This document shows, piece by piece, positions 20,619-32,798 of a DNA stretch of 64,000 nucleotides. The stretch's first letter is position 1; every line of letters starts with the position of its first letter. This DNA comes from Musa acuminata AAA Group (taxonomy: Eukaryota; Streptophyta; Magnoliopsida; Zingiberales; Musaceae): contig NC_088347.1 of assembly GCF_036884655.1 (NCBI RefSeq), positions 16,849,501 to 16,913,500 of the forward strand, written 5' to 3'. The notes under the pieces were generated by a model that saw only the letters and a program-made list of their open reading frames with translations, had not been told where the DNA came from and searched no databases. The position numbers were made by a program, and so were the translations under genes.

Positions 20619-22797
20619 TGCTAGTCATAGGTGCCCAACAAGCCAATCACGTGAGTGATGGCACGTGTGACTTGATACAGAATCATTTTGCTTATTATAT
20701 TTTGACGTATATCACTTTATAACTATTGCATATATGCATATATATATATTATGATGTCCTTGGATTTGTGCAATGGGAATCGGATCGTGATGAGATCACG
20801 ATAATGAGATCGATTCACCTTTAAACACATATCCTAAATAATCCCGATCATAGGTTATTCGAGAGGGACATCGTGATAACCGGACAGACTAGTGTGCTGT
20901 ATACCCGTCCATATGATGGATGCAGGTGGTCTCATAGCTACTCGTGTAGGGACACTAGGGATACAGTACAGGTGCTCAAAGGAGAATGAGTTCACTGATT
21001 GATCTGTTTACGGAATGTTGGATGGTTGATGATGCCTTATTGTCAGACAGCGATTCCGTAGTCCTAGTGGTATATCTGATCCTTAGACTTTAAACACCAA
21101 GGATGTCCTGTATGAGTGCTCCACTCTTTGACACCAGACTTATAGGTTTGGCTATCCCAGATCTAGTACAGTTGGTCATATGGAGTGGTAGTCAACCTTA
21201 CGAGGGCTATTGAGTGTCGATAGAGGATCATCCACTCTCGGCGTCACGAGAGGAATATCCCATGTGTTCTTGCTCAGAAAAATCTCTGGCCAGGGTCATT
21301 CGGGTTGAGAGAGAAAGAGTTCTCTAAGAGAATCTGATTAGAGTGAGACTCGAGTAGAAACCGTATGGGTCTGGTAGCACCATGCTCGATATACGGTCTC
21401 TGGGATATTAGATGGATGAGGGACTATATATTATGATGTCCTTGGATTTGTGCAATGGGAATCGGATCGTGATGAGATCACGATAATGAGATCGATTCAC
21501 CTTTAAACACATATCCTAAATAATCACGGTCATAGGTTACTCAAGAGAGACATCGTGATAACTGGACAGACTGGTGTGCTGTATACCCGTCTATATGATG
21601 GATGCAGCTGGTCTCATAGCTGCTCGTGTAGGGACACTAGGGATACAGTACAGGTGCTCATTAGAGAATGAGTTCACTGATTGATCCGTTTACGGAATGC
21701 TGGATGGTTGATGATGCCTTATTGTCAGACAGCGATTCCGTAGTCCTAGTGGTATATCTGGTCCTTAGACTTGAGACACCAAGGATGTCCTGTATGAGTG
21801 CTCCACTCTTTGATACCATACTTATAAGTTTAGCTGTCCCAAATCTAGTACAGTTGGTCATTGGGAGTGGTAGTCGACCTTACGAGGGCTATTGAGTGTC
21901 GATAGAGGATCATCCACTCTCGACGTCATGAGAGGAATATCCCATGTGTTCTTGCTCAGAAAAATCCCTAGCTAGGGTCATTCGGGTTGAGAGAGAAAGA
22001 GTTCTCCGGGAGAATCCGATTAGAGCGAGACTCGAGTAGAAACCGTATGGGTCTGGTAGCACCATGCTCGATATACGGTCTCTGGGATATTAGATGGATG
22101 AGGGACTATAGGTACACGGTAATTGAGGACAAACAGGTCCAATGGATTGGATTCCCTTGTATCGTCTAGGAACTATGACGTAGTGGCCTAGTACATCCGT
22201 AGTCGATGAGTCGAGTGAATTATTATAGAGATAATAATTCACTGAGTTAGAAGGAGTTCTGATAGGCATGACTCATGGCCAGCTCGATATTGGGCCTAGA
22301 GGGTCACACACATATGGTAGGCATTGCAATGAGTAGAGGTTCAGATATGAGATATCCGACGGAGCCCTTATCTTATTGGATGTAGATCCAATACCCACTA
22401 GGGGAGAACCCATTAGGGTTTGACAAGGGACCTCTATAAATAGGAGGGATTCAGAGCCTCATAGGCCAGAGCCTTTTGTTTGCCTCTCCTATTCTTCTTC
22501 CCCTCTCCACCTCAGAGTAGGCTTGGAGTTTTGAGGAGCGTCGTCGCAGCCCTACTGTGTGGATCACCGCTAGAGAGGAGGACGCTTGACCTCCTTCACC
22601 CTCTCCTAAAGATCTGTAAGGAAACAAGGATATACGATCTCCCTAGGTAACACAATCTACTCTATACGCATTTTTTAGTTTCGCGGATTTTGCGCACCAA
22701 TTTTCGCACGACGACGAACATCTCTTTGGGAATCGGGGATTTTGTTTTTCTTGTTCTTGCGTTCCGCATGTGATGTCGCCCCCAAGATTTCCCAACA
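20619..22797 (+). repeat. Element D 3' LTR with 682-bp internal tandem duplication
   Basis: Same ends as the 5' LTR but 2179 bp long. The extra length is a second copy of the segment from TATTATGATGTCC to GGGACTATA: unit 1 about 20748-21427, unit 2 from 21428 on. The start of GTCCTTGG is at 20756 and again at 21438. Confidence 0.92.
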
Positions 22798-22802
22798 TTA
22801 AA
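22798..22802. other. target-site duplication of element D (right)
   Basis: TTAAA, identical to 13634-13638. Confidence 0.9.
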
Positions 22803-22863
22803 AACGTAGATCAAATCATAAACACTATCAATTGGTTTCATCATCAAAATTTGAGATTCAACA
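22803..22863 (-). repeat. B2 family K LTR, part 2
   Basis: The last 61 bp of the LTR, ending GAGATTCAACA, followed by the PPT complement ATCTCCCCCTTTTTTA at 22864. Confidence 0.85.
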
Positions 22864-24063
22864 ATCTCCCCCTTTTTTATAATAACAACCAATTAATGAC
22901 GAAGTTATCCTTACCTCTCCCTATAAATGTGCCATATTGATAGAAACTTTGAAATCATAGTATTTCAACATTGCATGCAACATGAGTTTTGAAATAACCG
23001 ATTTATCACATCATTGCATGCATCATAAAATCATGCATATTCAAAATATCCAATACATCATTCCATGCATGATCATCAACATAACTTCTACCCCTTTGTC
23101 ATTAACAAAAAAGAGAAGTGCAACTAGCAAGTTTTAGAGATATAAAAGTTTTGTAACCCACGAGCTAGCAAATTTTTTATCACTTTACAACATCCCTAAT
23201 CACCAAATCATCATTAATTTTAAAGATGTGTAAGATTGTAATGTTTGCACTTTTGCTTCTTAAGATAGGCAAGCTAGAAATTTTTGGTGATGTTCAAGAT
23301 AGCAAGTTCTTTCTTCTCTTTTGAGAAGTGTAAGCTAGTAATTCTTGCTTCTCTTTTGAGTTGGGTAAACTAGTAAGTTTTAGATATGCAAGCTAGTAAG
23401 ATAGCAAGTTTTACATCAACCAAGCTAACAAATTTTGCACCATGCAAGCTAGCAAATTTTACATCATTTTAGAATATGCAAGCTAGTTCTTTCTCCCCCT
23501 TTGTCATTGTCAAAAAGAAAGGAAGAAAATAATTTTGTAATTCTTTTTCCCTTTATAACAATTTTTAAATCATGACAAATGTAAAGTATCAATCTCATTT
23601 CAATATATTTGTACATCATTATAGTTTCAAATTAAAACATGCACAATTTTAAAACCTTACATTTCATCCTTACTTCATGCATGATACCAAAAATAAATCA
23701 TCACTATAGGCATATCATACATGATACTCAAGCATTCTTGATACATCATTTTAGCAACAAATCATAGTGTTTTATGCATCATTCTAAATCATAAATAATT
23801 TAAATCATGATATTACCAAAATGTCAAATTACATTACATCCTACCATGCATAATCATAACTTCACATTTGTATGCATCAACATAAATTCATGAGTATTTC
23901 ATGCATAATACCAAATCATCATTCATAATTACATCAATATTTCAATCATTATTTCAATCATAAAAAATGAGAGATCAAGTCTAAAATTCGAGAAATCAAG
24001 ATCATGATCCAAAAAAATATAAGAAGAATTTATGCATTTGGGAGCACTAACATGTCTAAGTTT
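22864..24063 (-). mobile_element. AT-rich spacer of a tandem family K unit (no gag, no PBS)
   Basis: Starts with the PPT complement, then the same repeats as 1-800 (GCAAGCTAGCAAATTTT-type, CATGCATCAT-type). PPT-like motifs lie near 23090-23113 and 23492-23518. The stretch 23900-24040 matches 600-745 almost base for base. It is joined directly to an LTR at 24064, without gag or PBS. Confidence 0.7.
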
Positions 24064-24814
24064 TGTTAAGATTAAGAACGACACTAAAAGGGGGGGTGAA
24101 TTAGTGTAGCGGGAAAATTTCTCATTTTAAAAGTCTTCGTTTCGATTAAACCCGGTTCCAACAAAAATTGTTTCGTAAAGATTTTAACTTGAATGCATAT
24201 GGGAGCATAGAGAAAGCAGTAACAAGGTAAAGTAGCTTGCAAGAAAGGTAAATTGCTTAAGACAAAATGCAAACTAGAATTTAGAGTGGTTCATTCGTTG
24301 TGACCTACATCCACTTTCAAATTCCTCCTCTGTCAAGGTCACGGGAGTCCACTAATGGCCTTCCTTCAATAAGCAAAAACCAACCACCTTTTATAGCTCT
24401 TTCTTCTTTTACCGGGTTTAGGAGAACCCTTAAAAGCCTCACTCTTTTTTCATGGAAGTTTACAAAGCTAAGAGAGGGAGGGGAGGACTCTTTCTCACTT
24501 TTACAGCACTTAACACCCTAGAGATTCAAGAATATGTTAAACAGTTTCGTACCCTTTCATGCAAAAAAGGGTAGGATATTTATAGACCCCAATGGTATCA
24601 AAATTGGAGCCAAAAATTGTCACATCCCTAGATTTCAGGGTATTGGAGGTACCACCGCTATTATTGGGTGGTATCACCACCTATATTGGGCGGTACCACC
24701 GTCGAACACCTGATACTAGGTGGTACCAACGCCTAACAGGGGCGGTACCACCGCCCAGACCACTTGGGAGACTCAGTCACTAAGCGGTGCCACCATCGGC
24801 CTTGGCGGGGCACC
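24064..24814 (-). repeat. truncated family K LTR
   Basis: TGTTAAGATTAAG...GGGTGAATTAGTG start, TATTTATA near 24576, then GGCGGTACCACCG inverted repeats. Cut off at the D' LTR (24815). Confidence 0.82.
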
Positions 24815-24913
24815 TACTAGTCATATGTGTCCTGTAAGCTAATCACGTGAGTGATGACATATGTGACTTGATACACAGTCTTTTTTTTATTATATTTTTA
24901 TATTTTCTCATTA

Positions 24914-25130
24914 TATATATACATGTGTATGTATATATATACATATACATATAAATATATATATATGTAAATATATATATATATGTATATATATATCTAT
25001 ATATATATACATATATATGTATATATATATACATATATATGTATATATATACATATATATATATATGCATATACATATACATATATATACATATGTATAT
25101 ATATATGTATGTATATATATACATACATAT

Positions 25131-25169
<39 letters not shown>

Positions 25170-25320
25170 CATATATATATATACATATGTATATATATGT
25201 ATATATATATACATATGTATATATATGTATATATATATACATATGTATATATATGTATATATATATACATATATATATATATACATATGTATGTATATAT
25301 ATATATATGTATATATATTG
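24914..25320. repeat. (TA)n/(TATG/CATA)n microsatellite block 1
   Basis: Some 400 bp of TA with interspersed TG/AC steps. Long Tyr-Ile ORFs on both strands here come only from the repeat. Confidence 0.95.
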
Positions 25321-25522
25321 TGATGTCCTTGGATCTATGTAATCAGAATCGGATCATGATGAGATCATGATAATGAAATCGATCACCCTTTAAACACAGA
25401 TCCTAAATAATCCCGATCATAGGTTACTCGAGAGGGACATCGAGATATAGCTGGTCTTTTTTTTATTATATTTTTATATTTTCTCATTATATTTTTATAT
25501 TTTCTCATCCGATCAGCCTTTA

Positions 25523-25616
25523 TGTATATATATTTTTATATTTTTATATATATGTATATATATACACATATATATATGTATATATATATATGTATGTATA
25601 TATATATATATGTATG

Positions 25617-25699
<83 letters not shown>

Positions 25700-25775
25700 G
25701 TATGTATATATGTATATATGTATATATATATACATATGTATATACATATGTATGTATATATATGTGTATATATAT
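25523..25775. repeat. (TA)n microsatellite block 2
   Basis: Second block, preceded by repeated TTATATTTTTATATTTTCTCAT units (25459-25508). A third short block is at 25892-25940. Confidence 0.93.
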
Positions 25776-27373
25776 TGTGATGTCCTTGGATCTATGTAAT
25801 CATAATCAGATCATGATGAGATCATGATAATGAGACCGATGAGATCTTGATAATGATAATCAGAATCGGATCATGATGAGATAATGATAATGTATATATA
25901 TATATATACATATGTATGTATATATATATGTATATATATTGTGATGTCCTTGGATCTATGTAATCAGAATCGGATCATGATGAGATCATGATAATGAGAC
26001 CGATTAGCCTTTAAACACAGATCCTAAATAATTCCGATCATTTGTTACTCGAGAGGGACATCGAGATGTAGCTGGTCTCATAGCTGCTCGTGTGGGGACA
26101 CTACGGATACAATATAGGTGCTCATTGGAGAATGAGTTCACTGATTGATCCGTTTACGGAATGCTGGATGGTTGATGATACCTTATTGTCAGATAGTGAT
26201 TCTGTGATCCCAATGGTGTATGTGGTCCTTAGACTTGAGAAACCACATATGTCCTATATGGGTGCTCTACTCTTTGATACCAGACTTATAAGTTTGGATG
26301 TCCTAGATCTAGTATAACCGATCTTCGGGAGTGGTAGTCAACCTTACGAGGGCTATTGAGTGTCGATAGAGGATCATCCACTCTTAGTGTCATGAGAGGA
26401 ATGTCTCATATGTTCTTGCTCAAGACAAATCCCTAGCCAAGGTCATTTGAATTGAGATAGAAAGAGTTCTCCAGGAGAATCCGATTAGAGCGAGACTCGA
26501 GTAGAAACTGTATGGGTCTGACATCACCATGCCCGATATACAGTCTTTGTGATATTAGATTGATGTGAGACTATAGGTACATGGTAACTGAGGACAGACA
26601 TGTCTAATGGATTGTATTCCCCTATATCGTTTGGGGACTACGGCGCAGTGGCCTAGTACGTCCGCAGTCGATGAGTCGAGTGAATTATTATGGAGATAAT
26701 AATTCACTGAGCCAGAAGGAGTTCTGACAGGTATGACTCACGGCCAGCTCGATATTGGGCCTAGAGGGTCACACACATATGGTAGACATTACGATGAGTA
26801 GAGGTTCGAACATGAGATATCCGTCGGAGCCCCTATCTTATTGGATATCCAATAAGCCCCTGAATTATTGGATCATATGGATGAAATCCAATAAGAGCCC
26901 ATGAGAGATTATTGGATAGAGATATACTTATCTAATAGGCTTGGGTAGTTGGATGGAGATCCAATACCCAATAAGGGGAGGATCCATTAGGGTTAAGTTG
27001 ATAGGGGACCTCTATATATAGGAGGAATTCATTGGTTCATAGGCTAGAGCCTTTGCTTGTCTCTCTTATTCTCCTCCCCCTCTCCACCTTAGAGTAGGCC
27101 TAGAGTTTTAAGGAGCATCGTCGTAGCCTTGTTGTGTGGATCACCACTAGAGAGGAGGGCGCTTGACCTCCTTCACCCTCTCCTAGATATTTGTAGGGAC
27201 ACAGGGATATACGATCTCCCTATGTAACGCAATCTATTCTATATGCAGTTTTAAGTTTCATGGATTTTGCGCACTAATTTTTGCACGACGACGAACATAT
27301 CTTTGGGAATTGGAGATTTTATTTTATGTTCTTCCATTGCACATGTGATGTCGCCCCCAAGATTTTCCAATAG

Positions 27374-28940
27374 TGGCATCAGATCCAAGTTGTTCATGCG
27401 ATAGATTGGTTTTGAAATGCGTTTGTTGTGTTTTAGAGAAGCTTTTAGCGTCAAAATCGTTGACACAAAAGTGAGAAAGGGCAGCAATTGTTGCTGCCAT
27501 TGCTGTCGTCGCAGATGGCAGCACTACCATCTGTGTGCAGGTAGGCCACCTGCAGCAGCAATCGTAAGGCTGGTTGCATGCAAGCAGGCCCCCTGTAGCG
27601 GCGCCCACAGGCAGGGCCGCAAGCATGGCAGCCACCTTCGTGCGAGCACTACGCTCGCGCGCAAGGGCGGCGCTTGCTGGTGCTGGACCCACGGGCAAAA
27701 AGATAGTTTTGCCCCTATGAATTTGAGAAATTCTAGTTATATCCTTTTGACCAAATCTAAAAAAAACCCCTCAAATGTCAGAAAATACCCTACATATCCC
27801 TGATTTCAAAAAATATTAATTAATTAAAATATTTAATTTATTATTATTTTTTATTATTATCTAATAGTCCTAAATAATAATGATTTATACATATGATGTA
27901 TGATATGTAGACGGATGATCATGGACCATGTGATGTGTACTTGTGATATTATTATTGGGGCTTGCGAGCCTTCATTTTATTTCTCATTTATTGTCGGGCC
28001 TGCGTGCCTATGATTAAGTTGTAATCACACGAAGAGGCGCAACGGGAGCATGGAAGCGATAGTGGGACTCACGAGATGGACGATCGCGATGCATGGAGAT
28101 GCGTCGAAATGTCGACGGAACCGACGAGAACGAGATGGATTATCACAGGTTATGGAGATGCACCGCTACACACATAGATCTTAATGTTAGTGATTAGGCC
28201 CACTAGCTCGGGCTTGATCACATTAGGCTGTGGTCTATGATCATCTGGTGTAATTACTTATACACATGCTAGAATGCATATATATTTGCATGCGATGTAG
28301 ATATATATTAAATATATATATGTGTGACATGCCATATTATGAGACTAAATCATAGAAACCCCTCTCTCAATAATATTAAGTCGGTAAACATGAGGCAATT
28401 AGATTGACTAATGTGGCATTCCATCATTATAGGTAAGGACCGATTCCCGGTGTAGGTTGAGTCTCTCGAGGCTCACCTATATCGCGATTCGCTATCTTGC
28501 CTATGGCATAGAGATGTCACCGGTGACCTGAGGACATGGTATATTTGGTCGAGTCCCTCGAGGGTATATTATCAAAACAGGCTTATCTTGTAACGATGGT
28601 GTTGACTTAACTAAACATCATAGTTGGTCGAGTCCCTCGAGACCATGGTGATTCGGAGGCCGAACAGGATGGGAATCATAAGGAGTTGTGATCAGCAAGA
28701 GTTGCCTACTTTTTGGGCTTAGTGTAATTGGTTGAGTCCCTCGAGGTTATACTAAGATGCTGATTAGATCCTGATCCCCACTAGAAGTCTGTTGGAGACT
28801 TTCGTTTCATGTGATCAGGGTGTCGCGTGACTTGCCAATAAAATAGTGGGACCATGTTAAGATAGAAGTTAATATCTTGATTATTTATTTTTATAAAATA
28901 TGTATGTTATTTATTTTTATTGCATCTTTATTTTTAGAAA
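27374..28940 (+). other. D' leader: degenerate PBS, GC-rich segment, hairpin repeats
   Basis: TGGCATCAGATCC at 27374-27386 is a decayed PBS. The GC-rich island (27480-27710) is shorter than in D. Four copies of the GGTCGAGTCCCTCGAGG motif lie at 28456-28472, 28548-28564, 28626-28642 and 28730-28746. Confidence 0.6.
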
Positions 28941-29720
28941 ATGTCACTTTCAAATCTCTTACGTGGCATACTTGATGTCAACCGCCTCGCTGGTCCAAAT
29001 TATATGGATTGGCTCCACAACTTAAGAATTGTTCTCACGATGAAGAAAATCATGTACGTCCTTGATACAAGCGAGGATGAGATGGCTCGCTACGTGAAGT
29101 ACATTAATAACTCCACTCTTGCTCAGTATTATATGTTAGGCTCCATGACTCCAGAGTTATAGAGACAACATGAAAAGATGGATGCCAGATCCATTCTCCT
29201 ACATGTCCATAAACTATTTGTAGAATAAGGAAGGACTCAATGATATGAGATATCCAAGAGCCTATTTCATGCTAGGATGATTGAGGGGACACCGGTCCAG
29301 AACCATGTCCTAAAGATGATTGAGTGGATAGAGAAACTCACGGGTCTAGGAATGGTCTTAGAGGATAACCTGTGTGTAGATCTTGTGCTTCAGTCCCTAC
29401 CAGATTCATTTTCACAGTTCATAATGAATTTTAATATGAAAAGCTTGAGGTGACTCTCTTGGAGCTCCTTAATATATTGAGGGAGGTGGAGAGCACTATT
29501 AAGAAAGATAAGCCAATTCTCTACACTGGTGAGACCAAAAAGAAAAAGAAAGCAAAAAAGTCGCTTAAGAAGGCAATGGCAAGAGCAGACCAGGTAAAGC
29601 AAAGGTTGCTGAAAAAGACCCGACAAAGGACAAAGGCTAGTGCTTCCACTACAGAAACGATGGGCACTAGAAGAGGAACTGTAAATAGTACCTTGCAGAG
29701 AGGGTGAAACAAAAGCTTGG
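28941..29720 (+). pseudogene. copia gag pseudogene of D'
   Basis: MSLSNLLRGILDVNRLAG start, as in D. The first stop comes after SMTPEL (29160), where D has Gln, with more stops near 29227 and 29239 and a frame change near 29440 (MNFNMKSLR). The basic tail is present; the zinc knuckle region is decayed. Confidence 0.85.
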
Positions 29721-30621
29721 AGAAGCTTCAGGTACATTCATGATCAATCTCCAGTTGTAAGATTTTTGTGATAGTGCATTGGTATTGGATACCGGCAATG
29801 TTTATCACATCTGTAATTTGTTATAGATTCTAGCAAAGTCAAGGAGATTGGCGAGAGGAATATTGTATAATGGTTTTTTTATGCTAGACACTACTCCATA
29901 AATCATGAATGTAAGTGTGTCTAAGAGGAAATGATATGAGGTGAACAGTGCATACTTGTGACATTGTAGGCTAGGTCATATCTATGAGGGAAGGATTCAA
30001 AAGTTGCTAAAGAATGGATATCTAGATCCATTCGACTATGAGTCATATACAACTTGTGAGCCTTACTTTCATGTAAAACTAATAAACTCTCTATTTAGTG
30101 GAACTGGAGAGAGATCTACTGAGCTGCTGGAATTCATACATAGTGATATATGTGGACCCTTGTCAACTTATGTCATTAGTAGTTACTCTTACTTCATTAC
30201 CTTTACTGATGATTTCTCAAGGTATGGACATGTATACTTAATGAAGTACAAGTCCAAAGCTTTTGGGAAATTCAGAGAGTATAAGAATGAAGTGAAGGAC
30301 CAGACTGGAATGAGTATCAAGTCTCTTTGATTAGATCGAGGAGATGAATACTTAAGTACAAAGTTTACTCAGTTCCTCAAGGACCATGGGATTTTATCCC
30401 AATGGACACCTCCTTATAAACCTCAGCTCAATGGTGTATTTGAAAAGAGGAATCATACGCTATTAGATATGGTACGGTCCATGATGAGTTTTGCTGACCT
30501 ATTCATCTCATTTTGGGGATATGCCCTAGAGACTGTAGCTTACCTTCTAAACATAGTTCTAACTAAGTCGGTAGTGTCTACACCATATGAGGTATAGAAA
30601 GGAAAGAAGCCCGATCTTCAG
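29721..30621 (+). pseudogene. D' protease remnant and integrase, first part
   Basis: LDTGNVYHI keeps the protease DTG. The integrase shows LGHIYEG, HSDICGP, TDDFSRYGHVYLMKYKSKAF and NGVFEKRNH (Glu kept). The middle Asp region (LDRGDEY) is changed. The frame has stops at 30327 and 30596 (Trp to stop in the EIW motif). It breaks at GATCTTCAG where C' is inserted. Confidence 0.83.
30617..30621. other. target-site duplication of C' (left), TTCAG
   Basis: TTCAG here and TTAAG at 40377-40381 differ at one base; intact D reads ATCTTAAGGTTG at the same place (18656). Confidence 0.8.
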
Positions 30622-31873
30622 TGTTAGGATCGGAGCGGCACTAAGAGCGGGGGGTGAATTAGTGCAGCGGATTAAAACTTGTAAGTTTGAAACCGAATTC
30701 GTAAATACAAGGAGATTTCGATTCGATAGTAACTTAAGTAAAGTGAGAAGATGAAAACGAAAGCTTGCTGCAGTGTAAATAACAATTTCAAAAAGGTAAG
30801 TACTCACACATTCAAGGAACACACCAATTTAAAGTGGTTCGGTCAAATGACCTACATCTACTTGTGAAGCCTTCTTCGTTGAGGCTCCCAAATTCCACTA
30901 GCAAATCACTTTGAATAGGAAGGACAAATACCCCTCTTACAACTTTTTATAAATAGTTCACACTCTTACAAATCTTCAACAAAAAAGAAAGGAGGTGAAC
31001 ACTCAAGCAATTGAAAATAAGGCTTGCCAAAAACTTTACAAAGGCTTTTGTCTCAATCTAATACTTCTCAAAAGTTGTTATCTCTGTTGAGAATTGAGGG
31101 GTATTTATAGGCCCTAAGAGGATTCAAATTTAAGCTCCAAATTTAAATTCTCTTGGATTCCCAAAGCTGGCGGTGCCACCGCTTGTCAATAACACATTGA
31201 CCGTTTACTAGCGGTGCCACCGCCTGACCTCTCGAGTGTTGGGTGGTGCCACCGCCTAGTCCGACGGTTCCACCACTCAATCTTTTGGGTTCTAGGCAGT
31301 GCCACCGTCCAATCCGGCGGTACCACCGCCCGGTCCGACGGTTCCACCGGTCGACCCTACGGGTCATTAGATGGACTTCAAATCTAGCCCAAACCAGGTA
31401 ATATTGGGCCCAGTTGGCCCCTAACTAGGATATAGGATTATCCCTTAATCCTAACCCTAATTATATGCAAACTACGTAACTAAAAACATAGTCCTAAGTA
31501 AGTTTTTAATCGACAAACGTCGAGTCTCCTTCCGGCGAGCTTTTCGGCGATCTTCTGACGGACTCCCAATATGCTCCCGATCTTATGGCTAGTTCTCTAA
31601 GTAGCCGAGCCTTCTTGGTGATCTCCGCGAACCTCTGATGATCTCTTAGGTGGACTTCCGAAAAATATGACAAGTCTCCGATTTCTTCTCGATTGGTTCC
31701 GGCAGAATCTCCGACAAATCTTCAGACTCTCGAACACCCATCGAACTTGACTCTAGTAGACTTTCTTTATGTTTTTAGGCTATCGTAGTTAATCCTGCAC
31801 ACTTAACTCAATAATATGGATTAGATCAATTAACCCATCAATTGATTTCATCATCAAAATCCGAGATTCAACA
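30622..31873 (-). repeat. C' 3' LTR
   Basis: TGTTAGGATCGG...GAGATTCAACA, 1252 bp. Inverted repeats with GGCGGTGCCACCGCC core at about 31165-31350. The plus-strand complement of TATAAATA lies near 31110. Confidence 0.93.
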
Positions 31874-32798
31874 ATCTCCCCCTTTTTTATGATGATAATT
31901 AATTGATGATGAAGTTAAACATAACTCTCCCTATCTATATGTCATATTATGAGAAGATAAAAATACTTGAATTCAATCTCTTTGAATTCAAGCCTAAGCC
32001 GATAAGTTCTATTCGTTGAACTTATCGTTATTCTCAATAAGCATAAGCAAATACAAAACTTCGTATTTCTCATAATTTTAGGCTATGAAGATTATTTTCA
32101 AGTTGAATGATAAAAGATAATTTTTATTTCAACAAGAGATATGAACTTTCAACAAGAATCTCATGATATAAATGTAAGGTAAGATTAAGCAATCTAAAAG
32201 GTTGCAATATTCTCAAGGAGTTTTGTGATGTGTTTAGGACATTTACACAGGTTTTTGCAATTCAGATAAGTCCTTTGCAATACACAAGCTTTTGCTATTT
32301 ATATAAGTCATGCTTTCACATTGGCATATAATTCATCAATCTTTTACTTCATTCTTCTTGTATTAATGCAGGCTCTTGCAATTGATATAAGTCATGCTAT
32401 CGATGCATATAAGACATTTGCATTAACACAAGCTTTTGTAAGTCATATAAGTCATGCTATCACATTGGCATACAATTCATCAATCTTTTACTTATTCTTC
32501 TCCCCCTTTGTCATCAACAAAAAGGAGATGAGACTTTTAAGTATACAATTTGTGATTAAAAATTCACCATGAAGATTGATCATTCGACATTCATAAGATT
32601 ATACAACAGCATGGCTTTCATCTTAGTAGAAAGAAATCAGCATTCATTCAAAATTCATCATATTTGAAAAATTCAGCATTCGTTTAATATAGTATAGCTT
32701 TCATACAAAAGAAAGAAGGTGGCAAAAGTTTAACTTGGCATTAAGAGTAATCATACAAGGATCACATGTCAAGGTAATAGAATAAGAAGGCATATCGA
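31874..32798 (-). other. C' PPT and 3' noncoding region
   Basis: The PPT complement ATCTCCCCCTTTTTTA starts at 31874. A second PPT-like motif is at 32499-32527. A direct repeat (about 45 bp, AAGTCATGCT...CATTGGCATA) occurs near 32305-32355 and 32445-32490. Confidence 0.7.

Larger units (their letters stand above)
13639..22797 (+). mobile_element. Element D: complete family D copia retrotransposon, inactivated
   Basis: LTR, PBS, long leader, gag, protease, integrase, reverse transcriptase, RNase H, PPT and LTR, flanked by a perfect TTAAA duplication. It interrupts LTR fragment B2. Host sequence continues across the join as CACTTAAAAACGTAG, like 48776-48790. Faults include in-frame stops in gag, loss of the protease Gly and of the integrase Glu, and several frameshifts. 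The 3' LTR carries a 682-bp internal duplication. Confidence 0.93.
24815..27372 (+). repeat. D' 5' LTR, enlarged by TA microsatellites and duplications
   Basis: About 1 kb longer than its relatives. The short TA run of the family D LTR has expanded to three blocks, and the sequence beginning TGTGATGTCCTTGGATC occurs three times (25319, 25775, 25939). It ends TTTTCCAATA. Confidence 0.88.

Noticed and set aside
24843..25370. Many long Tyr-Ile ORFs on both strands
   Set aside because: They are translations of TA microsatellites; every frame is open and no codon bias exists.
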